Of a stretch of DNA of 64,000 nucleotides, positions 10,901 to 25,900 are shown in pieces. The translations under genes and the position numbers were made by a program. The notes beneath the pieces are model-generated. The model was given only the letters and a program-made list of their open reading frames with translations. It did no database searches and was not told the DNA's origin. Numbering within the stretch: the stretch's first letter is position 1; the number at the start of each line of letters is the position of its first letter. The DNA lies in contig CP136064.1 in assembly GCA_032622095.1 (NCBI GenBank), forward strand, positions 257,153,863 through 257,217,862. Direction: 5' to 3'. This stretch comes from Siphonodentalium dalli (Eukaryota > Mollusca > Scaphopoda > Gadilida > Siphonodentaliidae).

Positions 10901-13900
10901 CTCTTGTTCAGTTTCTATATCCCTTAATTTGCAGACGATAAAATGCTTAATTAAGGTGATTAATGGATGAACCATTTTCAACTGGGAACTTCAATCTTAT
11001 CCTAGGTCTCCCATAGATACTTCCCAGAAGCTGAGGCCTTGGTATAATTAAGTTCCCAGAGGGTGAACTTGGTGATGCTAGCCCACCATGTGTGGATAGC
11101 ATCACTAAATTCACCCTCTGGAGACCTCATTCTGCTTAGGCCTCATCTTCTGGGAAGTATCTACAGTATCAAATTAACATTGTTTTTAGTTTTCCCTTCT
11201 GGGAAGTTTCTATATCCCCTAACTTACAGCAGATAAAAAGCATAATCGAGGTGCCCAATGGGTGAACATCACCAACTTCAACTGGGGAACTTCAATCTGA
11301 TCCTAGGTCTACCATAGCAGTTGAGGGCCTAAGCAGAATGATGTTCCCAGAGGGTGAATTTGTTGATGCTAGCCCGCTGTGTGGGATAGCATCACTAAAT
11401 TCACCCTCTGGGGACCTCATTCTGCAAATGACAGACACCATATTTCCAGACTTGGATGGCAATATCGTTGATTACATTCAAAATGACATGTCGATTTTAG
11501 TCATTATTCAGGAGACAAAAAAAATATTTATTATAATTTGGTTTATAAAGTGTAACTAATGCTTGAAAAGTGGCAAAAACACACCCCTTGAGAATGTAAC
11601 TTGATTCCTAGGTGATGTAATAATATGCCGAATGTAATTACGCAAAAATCTGTTGTTACTAGATTTTGCCAGAGCTATTTTGTCTAATTTGTTATCAAGA
11701 TAAGACGTTTTAGTATCAAAAGGACACATCTTGCATTTTACATTCGTAGATCAACAACTTCAACAAGTAAGTCAAAGCAAAACATCTAATCAGGGATACG
11801 GTTCTAATTGAGCTAGAGGTGCGACGTTTTGGAAAGTATTTGACCACGTAAATCAGATTTTGCCCAAAAACTGACTTACAACCTTTTAACTGTAAGGCGA
11901 TGTTATTAAAGATACAGCAAGATCTAGTATTGCTCAGCATGAGTCTATATCCAAACATCCTAATGGGCATTTGGTTTATTATGAATTTGTAACAGTGCCT
12001 ACAACTCAGACTGGTATTCTTCACACCATGTAATCACATCATTGCAGTTCGGAAGAAACTCCGGTTCCTGGCAGTTTTTCATCCGTTCCTGGTACGCATT
12101 TTTAGTCGAAGTTGCATGCCGGGAGATTTTTCAAGGAAATGGACAATATATCAAGGTAAGTAGGTTATTTCTTCATTTCTACTTGTGGGTGAGATATTTA
12201 ATTGCAAATTTATCAATAAATATAGCCCTTACTTCCTGATGTTCTTGATTTTGTTGCTAATTCGCATGCTGTTTTTTCTAACAAATCAGGACCTGATGGC
12301 TATATTTATTGATAAATTTACAGTTAAATATCTCCAGCTTTAGTTGAAAAGAAGAAATGACATATTTACATTGACATATTGTAAAAAAATTTGCATGATT
12401 TCATGGCATGCATAATTGGCTGAAAAACTACTGGGAACCAGATTTCTTCCGAACCGCAATGAGGTGATTACATGGTGTAATTCTGTGAAATGTGTTTACA
12501 TAAAATGCAGACTCTACTTTGAAACAGGATTGAAGCATGTAGCCCTTTTCAGAGTCGTGTCTGCATTTTAGATAAACACATTGCTATGAATACCAAACTG
12601 GGTTGTAGGTACTGCACAAACTATTGCCTGATATACAATGCATTGTATGAATGTACGATGTTAATTTTAGATACTACAATAATGCTCTAATTAATCGACT
12701 CCTTAACAGCAGAATTATGGGTAACTTTTCAGGATTTAGTCGGAAATATGGCTTGTTGCCATTCATCGGAAAGCTCTCCTGCTCTAGCAGGAATTGATGG
12801 GTTTATCACAGGTTCATTTCCTGAACAAGGAATTTTACCTTATATACATACTGAAACTTAATACTTATAACACAGGTTGAGATATATTGTATCTCCGTAA
12901 AATTGAAGAAAATTAAGGCATTCCTAGTCAGTTGAATGGTGTCCCGAAATTTAAATCAAGACTATGTATCGGTATGCTTTAAATCAAGACTATGCACCGG
13001 TATGCTATAAATCAAGACAATGCACCGGTATGCTTTAAATCAAGACAATGCACCGGTATGGTTTAAATCAAGACTATGCACCGGTATGCTTTAAATCAAG
13101 ACAATGCACCGGTATGCTATAAATAAAGACAATGCACCGGTATGCTTTAAATCAAGACTATGCTCCGGTATGCTTTAAATCAAGACAATGCACCGGTATG
13201 CTTTAAATCAAGACAATGCACCAGTATGCTTTAAATCAAGACAATGCACCGGTATGCTTTAAATCAAGACAATGCACCGGTATGCTTTAAATCAAGACTA
13301 TGCACCGGTATGCTATAAATCAAGACTATGCACCGGTATGCTTTAAATCAAGACAATGCACCGGTATGCTTTAAATCAAGACTATGCACCGGTATGCTTT
13401 AAATCAAGACAATGCACCGATATGCTATAAATCAAGACAATGCACCGATATGCTATAAATCAAGACAATGCACCGGTATGCTTTAAATCAAGACTATGCA
13501 CCGGTATGCTTTAAATCAAGACAATGCACCGGTATGCTTTAAATCAAGACTATGTACCGGTATGCTTTAAATCAAGACAATGCACCGGTATGCTTTAAAT
13601 CAAGACAATGCACCGGTATGCTTTGAAGACCATTTGATTCCTCACCTTATTTTGTGTTTTATCAGATAGATATGAAGACCTTTGGATAGGTATCGCTTTT
13701 ACGGTTCAAACAGTACTATATTATTACTATATTATTGAGAGGATACTGAACATTACCTCATTCACGAAAAAGACAAATGATAACTTTTTGCTTGTGACAT
13801 AAACATGTTTTAGACTTTGGAGACTCATGAGATAACTTTGTATCTACTCAAAAGCAAGCCTTGAAATAGTGTTTGTCGTCTGCAGAATGAGATCCCCAGG

Positions 13901-16900
13901 GGGGGAATTTGGTGATGCTAGCCTGCTGTGCGGGATACCATCATTAAATTCACCCTCTGGTGACCTCACTCTGAAAATGACAGACACACTATTTCAAGGC
14001 TTGCTCAATAGCACTGGGTATACTCCATTTCAAAATAAATGTAGCACACAGTTCACGAGACGGTGATTGAATTGAACCAATTGCACCAGTTGGTATCTTA
14101 TTCCAGTCATGTTAGCAATGTTTCTGATAACTTTGAACTTTCAATCCCAAGACTTATTATCAAGGAATTAAAAAGAGATACTGAAAATTATGTCATTCGT
14201 GAATGACAAGAATGTTTAACATTTATCTCAGTCACTCATGACACAATTTTCAGTGTCCACTCAATAACACTGGATATCCTTGATATTTTCTGTGGGCGAG
14301 CGGTATTACCACTGAATACCACTGTGGTGTAGAAGTTATAGTCTGTTGATGCTTCCAAGTTGGAAGTTTTCCATTCTAAAACCATCTATTAACAGTCTTG
14401 CCCCCAGTATTATTTCAAATGAGAATAGCCTTAATATGTGTGATGGCACTACAATGTCAGGAATTGGTATACCTGCGAGTGTAACGAAACTGCTTGCAAT
14501 GTAGCACTGATACAGATTTGCTCTTAAACATTGAAAGTAAAATTTATATGCTCCTCAACACTGGACGTTTCATGTAAGTGGCGTGGTGACCATACCACCT
14601 CTCAGTAAATCTGTTTAACAATTATCTTAATTTAGTTTAACAGCATGTCTTTTGAATTTCCAGCTCAAGCCTTGAAATAGTGTGTCTGTCATTTGCAGAA
14701 TGAGGTCCCCAGAGGGTGAATTTAGTGATGCTACCCCGCATAGCGGGCTAGCATCACCAAATTCACCCTCTGGGAACCTCATTCTGCTGAGGTGTAGGCA
14801 GAATGAGGTCCCCAGAGGGTGAATTTGGTGATGCTAGCCTGCTATGCGGGGTAGCATCACTAAATTCACCCTCTGGGGACCTCATTCTGCAAATGACAGA
14901 CACACTATTTCAAGGCTAGTTCCAGCTGTGAGCAACAGATATTTACGTGGGTGGAAAATTTATCATGTTAGCATGGAACTTTATTATAATGGGCAAGCAT
15001 ATGAGCTTTCTAAAGAAAAAGCAATGATTTCTCAGAAATGTTGCGAGGCTAAGTTTAAAATAAAATCAGTGACATCAAGTCTTTTCAACTATGAGGAACT
15101 GAGATTTTTACGTGACATTAGCACCAACCCTTTATTTACTAAATGGATTCTCCCATTCAGTAATGAAAGTTTATATTGGAATGCTCTATTATTCATTTGG
15201 AGGGGAGTTCAGGAAAATGAGCAGACGTCAAACAGATGAAAATATAATACAAGAGCAGAAGGTTCCTATCCATTGGTGGGAAATGGTCAGATAATAAGTT
15301 CAACAAACAACCTAAGGTTTGTTGAACTTATTATCTGAACATTTCCAAAGGGAAGTACTCATAAATGAGTATATAGTAAGGAAATGGTTAAAATAACGAT
15401 TTTGGGCAAGCAGAGCAGCTTTCTAAAGACAGATATGAATGATAAACATTTAAAGGACACACTAGTATGTTTTTATGAATTTATTTTCATACAATTTCTT
15501 ATCTACATAGATTATTTCATATTTATATATTTGATATATTATAAGAATACAAAGGCAGTCATTTGATATCATATAATAACAATTTCAGACAAACGGCATA
15601 ATGCTTATGTCAATGAAATCTCATATAAAGCAATTCAATGCGGATATAAATAAAGCCATGGCTTACTGTGCCTCATGCAAGACAAGCAAGCTAAGAAGCC
15701 AAGCGAACAATAAAAAATATACAATAAACTTTATAAATTAAAACAATACATAACAAAACGAAGGACGGAATGGAATGACTTTTATCAATGAAAACGAAAA
15801 ACAACACCTCATCGCAAAACAATTAACAAGACGATGGAATGTTACTTTTCTGTTATAAACTTACAGCCCTGTTAATTAGCATTGGATATCGGCTCTCGGC
15901 TGCGGCGAGACAAACAACGAGGCAAAAATAATTATGCTGGCTATTTAACTACAGTAATGCCCTAAATAATCGACTCCTTAACCACAGCAGAATTATGGGT
16001 AACTTTTCAGGATTTAGTCGGAAATATGACTTGTTGCCATTCATCGGAAAGCTCTCAGTGAGAGCATTCCGATGAATGGCAACAAGCCATATTTCTGACT
16101 AAATCCTGAAAAGTTACCCATAATTCTTCTGTGAGTAAGGAGTCGATTATTTAGGGCATTACCGTATTCAGAAACTAATATTTTGAGAAAGTCTGTCATG
16201 ATAAATGTCAAAGTTGAAATTATAAAGTCCAGCTTATATACCGGGTATGTAGACCATTGCTACTATTTGGACTTTTTTTTATCTCGACACATTTCTGCTA
16301 ATTAACAGGGCGACACTAAGCATAAATTTTATTTTGACAGTTAATCAGATCTTGGATAATTCAAAAACAGGCAAGCTCAATTTGAGAATTCAGATCTCCA
16401 TTTTTTGTAAGTTATTCAGAATGTTCCCGAAATATTATTTACAATTATGAATATACATCTTTGTGGATGAAACCGTTCTGATGAAGAACGTAAAACATAG
16501 CACTAAGTAATGGTTAACGAGTGAACACATTTCTTGTATAGCTGTAGCTATACTTTGATGAAGGGATGAAAGATGAGATTTTGTTGAACATTTTGGCCTA
16601 CGCTAACAGAAATGCAAATCATTTGTGGAAAGGACCAGGCGTGAGAATATGGTGCTGGACATTACAGAATGAGGTCCATAGAGGGTGAATTTAGTGATGT
16701 TACTCTACACAGTGGGCTAGCATCACTAAATTCACCCTCAGAGGACCTCATTCTGCTTAAGCCTCTTCTTCTCTGGTAAGTATCTTTATTATAAAATTAA
16801 CAAGTTTTTTAGTTTTTATATAGAAACTTCAGAGATTATTTTGATCCCCAAATTGGCAGACGTGGCCAATGGGTGCACATCACAATATTCACCATCTTGG

Positions 16901-19900
16901 AACTTAAATCTGAGTCTCCCATAGCAGATGAGACCATCCAGAATCAGGTATGAATTTGGTGACTCCAGTCGGCTGTGTTCTGTTGATTTTTTTTATTTCA
17001 AACAGAACAAATATTGAGAAACTGATTGGTTTCAGATTCATTTGTTAAAACAAAAAATTAAGACAGGGAGGTAGGGATTTTTTTTATAAATATTTGTTTT
17101 TGGAGAACAAGGATTGCATGGATTATTTATAAGATAAAATAATATTTCCTTGTTCGTTGGAAACCAGAAACAATTAGGTTTTTGTTTATTTTGTTTTCTT
17201 GGCCTTAGAGGGTGAGGGAAAACATGGCATCCTTTCCAGAAATGATCAAGCAATAATGAGGTATGATAATTGAGGAAGATCAGAAGAAACAACATGAAAT
17301 GGTGGCAGTAATAACAAATAATCCACAACTGAATCATCACTGTCATCGGCAGGTTTTGATCACTTTTCCATGTTTTAACTTCTTATGTTTATGCTTCACC
17401 TTCGTTTCCTGACCAAGAACGCTAGACAGCCACCTGCAACGAGGCGTAACAACACTAAAGTCTACGTCAATGTTTGAGACCGATTTGACCAGGTCAAAGG
17501 TCAAATGGCCCAGGTGGCTGTCAGCGCTGCTTTCTTTTCAATTTGTTGCAAACGGTATTGAGCAGTGTCATGTCATAGTTAAAATTTAGTGAAAGCAAAA
17601 TGTGTTTTTTATTTAATATATAGAATATGGAATATAGAAATTATTATGACATTTGACAGTTAGCTGCTCAACGTATCTGAAATGGCAACGCAGTGCAAGA
17701 TTCAGTTGTGCAAATTTGTGAAAATGAAGCAACTCTGACCTACCTGCCACCATATAGACATGCATTGGTACTACAGCTATAATCCATGGGAGGGGAACAT
17801 TTAATCCTGAATAAAGGTTTTCTATCACAATCACATAAATTCAAAATGAAAAGTGTGCTACGAGAGTTCTAATAAATGAATTTCTGAATAATTTATTTTA
17901 ATTAAATAACATTTTTATTAAAAAATATATCTTTTAAGGAATGTTCTGAGAGGAATGGTTACAAAAAATTGAATAAATGACTGAATACTGTTAAAAGAAA
18001 CTAAGTTTCTTGATAAATATTAAATAAACTGGGACTTGATATTTTATTGCACATCAATGCATAATTATTACGAAATAAGACTTTTGCATATAAAACTATT
18101 TCTTTAACATAAATGCATTTTGAGTCAGCTTTATTATCATAGTTGATAATCTCTTGTAAGTAGCAGGACCAACAACTTTCTTCTTGGGCAGCTTCACCTG
18201 TATGTCTGTAAGCACTCCTAATTGCACCAAACAGTCAGTCATCAATTCACACATCACACAAACAAGCACTTTAAGCACATTTTCACTTAATCTGAGGCTT
18301 CTTTTCATTTCGCAGACACTTCGAGAGATATTGTCAAAAACAGCAGAGGAATAGTCATTAGTATGCAATGACGCAGATTTCTGCCAAGTAATTGTGAAAA
18401 CATTCTTGTGCACTGCTTGTTTTTTAACATAATTTCTCATATTATTTGTCAATGGTATGTTATAGTGCAGATTTCTATGCCAATAAGAGTTTTGATGTTT
18501 TAACAATGCCTCTCATAATGTCTCAGTGAACACAAAGAATAAACTCAGACTACAACACAGCAGATTCATTCTTGAGCACTTGCAGCATTTTCACTCAACA
18601 GACGACAGCTCAGAAGACAGGACAAGCAATTTCAGGAAGCTGTGGAGGGAGACAGTTTGTGAAACTATCGTACGATCTGTATGATTCTAGCGCATCTTCT
18701 GTTTTTATTATATTACTCATAGATACATACTGTCGCTGAACTTCCACCTGTCGCTGCTTATAAACATCGACTTGCTGCTGGGGAATCAATGACGACAATT
18801 CCAACGAGTCTCGAAGTCTGCACAAGATTTCATAGTTTTCTCGTCCTCGAACCTGAAATGAATGATAAGATTTTATTAAATTTTGCAGACGATATAAAAT
18901 TTTAGATATTATTAAAAGGAACTGACATGTGTTAATTTCCAAGAACAATTTCTGATTCAGAGCATTTTAGTCTAAAATAAAACAAAACATTTGAAGGTAC
19001 TATGAAATATACTCTTATTATAAAGCTTACGAATTGCTCAGTAGTTATGGGCTCCAACATATTTGGTTGTTTTGGGTATGAGAAAATGGCTGTACTGTGA
19101 CAAAGGTTGCGTGTTGAATGTGTATGTATGGGTTATAGTCATTATCTCTACTATAACATGGTGATTATTTCGGTACATGTAATAGAATCCTGGCTTCAGT
19201 TATCAAAACAATAAGCATTCAATAATATTGAGCAGACTAAGATGGACTTCTTATTACCAAGCCTTGAAATAGTGTGTCTGTCATTTGCAGAATGAGGTCC
19301 CCAGAGGGTGAATTTAGTGATGCTACCCCACATAGCGGGCTAGCATCACCAAATTCACCCTCTGGGAACCTCATTCTGCTGAGGTGTAAGCAGAATGAGG
19401 TCCCCAGAGGGTGAATTTGGTGATGATAGCCCGCTATGCGGGGTAGCATCACTAAATTCACCCTCTGGGGACCTCATTCTGCAAATGACAGACACACTAT
19501 TTCAAGGCTTGCTTATTACTTCAGTGAAAATGTCTACAACAGGTTTTGGCAATGATTTAATTTAATTAATACATACCGTTAGCGTAAATGGCTCATCTTC
19601 ATTGAACTTTCGTTTCTTTGATGACGACACTGCTGTTAGTTCAGCACCCAGAGTTACTTTCGAGAACCCATTTACTGCAAGAGAACAATGGAGTTAGTAT
19701 TCAGGGAAAACAGAAGATTGAAAACTTAAAAAAAGAATAACGTATATAGATGTAAATATTTTAAATAAAGAAATTCATTTCTGCACATTGATAAATGTGT
19801 TCAGGTAAACCCACGTGAATCTGAAGTAAATTTTGCCAATGAAATTCTAAGTTATAAAGACCCATGAAACCATGGCAACTAATAAACAAGTTCTCTTCTA

Positions 19901-22900
19901 AATTCAAACTTTTTTAACAATTATTTTGGTACAATGAGCATCAAATAAAAATTTAGCAGTATAATATACATATGCATCTAGGAAAAGAATACTTACGTTT
20001 CTTTGGGCATGGTCTTTCTAGTTGAAGCAAAGCTTTCTCGTCAGCTTTCCTGTCTCGCCCTGGACATGCACAAATTCTCACTTCTACTGCTCTTCTTCCC
20101 AAAACTAGGTTGCTGTAAAAGTAAAATAAACTCAATGTCAAAAAGCGTGAAATTAATAGTGATACTCGTGTTCAAGTTTATGCTAACCAAAGATGTGAAA
20201 GTAATTTATATTTATCAAAAGTACACGACATACTAATGTGGATTTCATGTCTCAGAAATAGTTATTGAAATGATAGAAATTGTTGCCTCAAAAAGATATA
20301 CAATGTTACTTGATATGGTAATAATAATAGAGAGGGTTCTTTATTTTTTCCTTTTTCTTCATATGGTAAATATAAAGCGCGTTTGTCTTACTATAATGGT
20401 GAAAGTTGAAATAAGTAAATAATCCATTCAGGGTTTAACACTTTCCATTTCTAAAAGTATACATTGGAATGGTCTATTATTCATCTAGAGGGGTGTTCAG
20501 GAAAATGAGCAGACAACGATATAACAAAAAGATAATACAAGTACAGAAGGGTGGGAAATGTTCAAATAATAAGTTAAACAAACAGGTCGTTTGTTGAAAT
20601 TATTATCTGAACATTTCATCATCAATGAGTATTTAGTAAAGAAGGGTAAATGTGATAAGAAATTCATGTAATTTACTCACTCTTTCTCTAGAGTTAGCAC
20701 TATTTGTAGAGGTCGTCTGTTGGGGCCGCCCACACATGATCCTAGACACATGAACTGGTATAGGTTTGTGACCCATTCTGCTCCGGGCTGTGGCACCTCA
20801 TGTGGTATAATGACTGTCTGTCTGCCTGTGTATTGGTCCTCGAGGTATTTCGATAACTTGTGTTCACATCTCACCAGATGATATGGGGCAGGATGATCTG
20901 CAAATTATGAATAGAAAAAGTTAGATAATGGGCTAAATTACATATTTTGGTAAAACATAGTAACTAAAACCAAATGATCTGATTTTTCAGTTTGTATTGA
21001 TCATTTCTAAAGTTTCCATGCTTTCAATTTCACAGTTAATACTCGATAATCTAGTTTAACAGCTCTTGCTGTTTTAGTGCTTGATATGTATTCTATTTGA
21101 GTTTGAAAAGCCCAAAACTTTTTGCATTGTATAGAGTTCACACACAAAAATAAAAAATCAGCTATAGCTAAACGTCCCATCAGATGAGGTGTTTCATCTG
21201 CATTTGAGAATAGTTTTTGAAAATCATATAACAGTTATTATACTTACTTTCATTATATTCTTTGCTTGTGGCGTGATTAGGACATCGCTTAACTACTTCT
21301 TGCACATGTTCTGGCTTCATGAAGATTGGCATAGCCTTGATGACTGTGCCTGGGGGTGGTTGCATCGCAGTTTTAAATCTCACTGGACATGTTGTGGCCA
21401 TTCTGACATAGAGTTTCTTTAGTTTATCTGAATACTGTAAAGAATGGAAAAAAAGAACATGAATTAATTTGATGTTTAACCAATTCTATACTGATGGTTC
21501 TCTCATTTAGTTATAAAAGAGTACATTGGAATGGTCTGTTATTTATCTGGAGGTGTGTTCAGGAAAAATAAGCAGATGACAGATAATAAAAGTGCAGGAG
21601 TCCCGTTTATTGGAGGTAAATATTCAGATAATAAATTCAACAAACAACCTGTTTGTTGAAATTATTATCTGAACATTTCCTGGGATAATTACTCTTCAAT
21701 GAGTATTTATTATTGAAAGGATTAAGAATGTGAAGAAAGAACAAAGTAAATATATTTAGTATACTAGTGTTTGATCAAAACTATCATAATTTCTTTGTTG
21801 TCACTTAAATATAGTTCTTTTTCAGAAATGATTGTAGATATTTAATTTCTTGACAAAATATTCCATTATAATTTTGAAAAGTTCTCGAAGACACCTTAAG
21901 ACAGGCTTGTGTTCTCTAAGGCACTTTATGACAGCCCAATTATGGGAGAATTGATTGGGAGATGAGGAATAAAGAAAAGTTAAGTTGCTTACCGTCCATG
22001 TGGTTGATTTCGTTTCTTTTGATGGTTGGGCAAAAGAAATTTCAAAACCATAATCTCCTGCATAGTTGGTGCTGAAAATAACATAAATCACAATGAGCAT
22101 TCTGGTTGTTTTTTTGGTTTAAATCTTACTGAGATGAACAAGTTATCCGAGGGAAAGCATGAAATTAGTTCTAATTTATCTCACTTGACAATATGTAATA
22201 AACTAACATAATAACAAGTTAATTTAACGGTTGTTAGCAAACATGCAATTAAGTAAACAATGACTCCCTGAGAAACTGTGTGTATCAGTAACTAAATTAT
22301 CTTATGATATGAAAATTATATGCATGATTTTGAGTTAGTGTCGAGCAAAATGGTAGGCTTAAAATTTAAAAAATAAGTTTTTTTTATTATATTTTGAGGA
22401 CTTCTATTTTAAATTTTGCTCATGATGTTTTTGCAACCCAATTTCATTATTCAATTAAAATAGTTATTTTTTTTAATAAAACCAATAATTAAACTCAAAA
22501 AAATTTGAGGCATTGAAGTTTTCTTCGTTTTTATTTTTTTCTTATGCATAATATGAGGAATTTATTAGAGATTTTGGATGGCATAAAAATATTCCAGGTA
22601 TGTTTAAACTATTAAAAAAACTAAGTCAGATACCCCAACTAAAGAAATATTTTCATTAGCTCTGTGTAAGTACAGTAAGGCCACTAGCTGATTTTTTTGC
22701 ACTTGACAACCAGATCGATTACTCAGCCATCAAAGAGTGAGGTAATAAAATAATAATCATACTGACAATAGACTGGGTCATGCAAACTAAATAATTAAGA
22801 TCCCGAGCTATCAACGGCTGGCACGTGGCTCTAATAATCATTATCCTAAGCCTCAAACAAGCACCTGTCCGCAGGTAAGTGAGAAATCAATAAATCAATA

Positions 22901-25900
22901 CTCGGGAGTGATTTATGAATCAGTCCACTGATCATGACAAATTCCCCTATTATTATATATACCAGCCAATCAGAAGGTCATAAAACAGGCCAAATTTGCA
23001 TATATCCATCCTCCTCTAAAGAAATATTGGTACTGGCACCAAGCCAGACTTTCTCATGACAACAAAATGTTCTTTTATTGATTGACAATCTAGATTAGTG
23101 GGAGTCATGTGACTTTCATTGATTTTGGTCTCTGTGTTGAGATAACACCATACTGAGGTGTGCTATTATTCTGGCTTATGAGCAACATGATACCTGGTGA
23201 TAAGGAATTATGTGGGGAGACCAAAATAATACCTGATTAATTGGACACACATGCCACTGGTAATTACCTGCTGTGACAGATTACTTTAAATAGCTAATGT
23301 ATGAGGGTGATTCGTCACAGGAGTGAGACCAGGTGATGAAACCATCGGTGACAGATTAATAAGAACAAAATTGATGACCAAGTCTGAGGAGATACTAGTG
23401 ATTCATGAGATATTTAGGAGACCCATGAGACACTAGCACTAAAAACCAAATCTAGTAGACTCGCTTTTGCCTTTTATTTCAGAATAAACTATTCCACTAT
23501 TCAACTATTTTTTAAATTCCAAATCTGTTTTAAAATTATATCATGAGTTATAAACTATTGGAAAGTGAAAGCTCTAAAATAGAAATGTATTGATTGTGGC
23601 TTTGAGAAATATATTTATCAGATAATAAATAATTTTGTATTTAGTAATTATACTTACTTTGATGGTACTGTGGGTGATGGTGACTGCATGTTGGTATGAG
23701 GTGAATAGGGCGGGGGTGATGTGATGGACTGAAAAAGAGGAATTTAAGTTTCGTTCAATAATCATGATTTTCATCAATTTGGGAATGAAAAAGCCTCAAT
23801 ACAGTTGAAGAAATGTAGAAATTTATAACTATAAGCTGTGGTCACAAAGAATTAGACATTTGTCAGGTGTCATTAAATTAACTTTCTAAATTCTCAAAAG
23901 ATGACCAAACAACAATAAACAATTTCAACGATTGCTACCAATAGGGAAAGGGGCATGAAATTGGTCTGAAATAAACCCTGGATTAAACTCTGCAAGCTAA
24001 TAGGCTAAACCATCTTAATAGATGACAAGTATTAAACAAGTGGGTTTTCTTTCTTTCAGAATTCAGATATATTTAACCCTTTACCCAACAAACCGGCCAA
24101 ATAAAGCTTCAACAGCCTAAAATATCTTCGGTCTGTCTCAATAGAACCATACAAATATGGATATCATTGGAACCGGCTCCTTGACCACATTGTGATAGTT
24201 ACAGTTATGCCCTGTGCCAATGCATTCTCTTATATATGCGAGTCGACCATAGGTCGCCTCGCATATATAAGAGAATGCATTGGCCTAAACAAAATCTTTT
24301 TTTAACACTTTTTACCATTTTTTCTTACATTCTTTAACAATTTTATAATTTTTAATGTGTTAAGCCAATGCATTCTCTTATATATGCGAGGCGACCTATG
24401 GTCAACTCGCATATATAAGAGAATGCATTGGCACAGGGCCGTTCTGTTGGGTAAAGGGTTAACTGGAAAATACTAACAAAGAAAACAAGCACCAAAATAG
24501 CCCCCCTCAACACCCTAATTTACATAACAAGCTTGCCTTCTTGTGTGCCTCTGATATATATGTCTAACTTACCTCATTGTATGGACTGGTGCTGCCGACC
24601 ATGACATTCGTCTGACTATCTGGGCTCATTGAGCTACTGGTTGTGGTAGTTTGAGCAAATGTTGGATTTATCTGTGAAAGAAACGACAGAGGGTTTAAGA
24701 GCTACTCAAGCACTGTTGGTCAAGTTTTTAAAGTGTGCTTCTCACGACAAAACCATCTTTGTGTATGCCATGAAAATTTAACAATCTCAAAACAAGATAA
24801 AGTGAAGTCAGGTCTGCATTACTACCATAAAAAAATATTTCCAGATTTCCCAGAGGAAAAAAATATTTCCCCCGAAAAAATCACATACATGTTTTTTTTT
24901 GGAACAATTTCTCATGTTTGCTAACAAATTTGATGAAGCTCACATGCAATTCATTTATACATGCATTAAGTTTGTATTGTAACACCAGCTGGTACAGGGA
25001 GATAAACATCAAATCAAAGATATCAGAGATAAAACATTGACTCAGTGTTGTTAAGAATAACATCTCATTGTTTATATTTTATGTTGGTGTTCACAATCAG
25101 TTGCCCAGAGGAGACTTTGGACTGCTATAGTAGAGTCCTAGTCAATGGATTTAGTATTTCATTCATAGAAGCTGGTACATCTAGACCAGTCAACCTAAGA
25201 GTAGTGTAAAGATCTATTGAAATTTATTGTATTCTTTCCAATGACACACCTCACCTGAGAACTATTCAAAGAAAGAATTTAAACTCCAGGAAACTTTTTA
25301 TTCAATTCTATCTAATAGCACTATAGCAGGCTGTCGCCAGTAAATAACAGTCTTGTACAATGAAATTATAATTTTATTTTTCAGTATGAGCTGCTCAAAC
25401 TAACACATTTGATCAAATCCCACTCTATGTTTAATTTAAAAAAAAAAAAAATTCATAATGTCATTTTGTTAAAGTTATCAAACAAATTTTTTATAATTTA
25501 TATCTGATTCACTAAAGTATTGTAATGACTAAACAAGAAAGCAATAATAAACATTGAATTCAGAGACAACTGAGATGACAGTTCTGATTTCAATTATTAT
25601 CAAACAAATATGGTGCCCGGCACCATCAGCCAACTCACCCGATATGTTGTAAATCCTGTCCGCTCAAATTTGATCATTTTGAATAAATGTCAATAAATGT
25701 TTAACACTAAAACAATGTCTCCGATGAAGAACAAAACTACTTCCAAGTGAACTAAGTAATCTTAGTTCGGTATACTGATGATATGTAGAGAAATAACTTA
25801 AGTAGACAGGCTCAAGCCTGTATGGTGTATTGATTAATTAGACCTGCTGAGACTTGTTCCATACCCCTATAGGTCAATGCACATTCAATATTATAATGAC

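Noticed and set aside
12042-12239. Plus-strand ORF ending near a GTAAGT donor-like site
   Set aside because: It lies inside an inverted-repeat element and has no partner exon.
12947-13628. Regular 28-bp repeats resembling a CRISPR array
   Set aside because: The units are directly head to tail with no unique spacers, in an animal intron; it is a minisatellite.
7944-18730. Further p53-family exons between exons 10 and 11
   Set aside because: None had splice sites plus convincing peptide, and the frame closes without one. A small exon with length divisible by three cannot be excluded.
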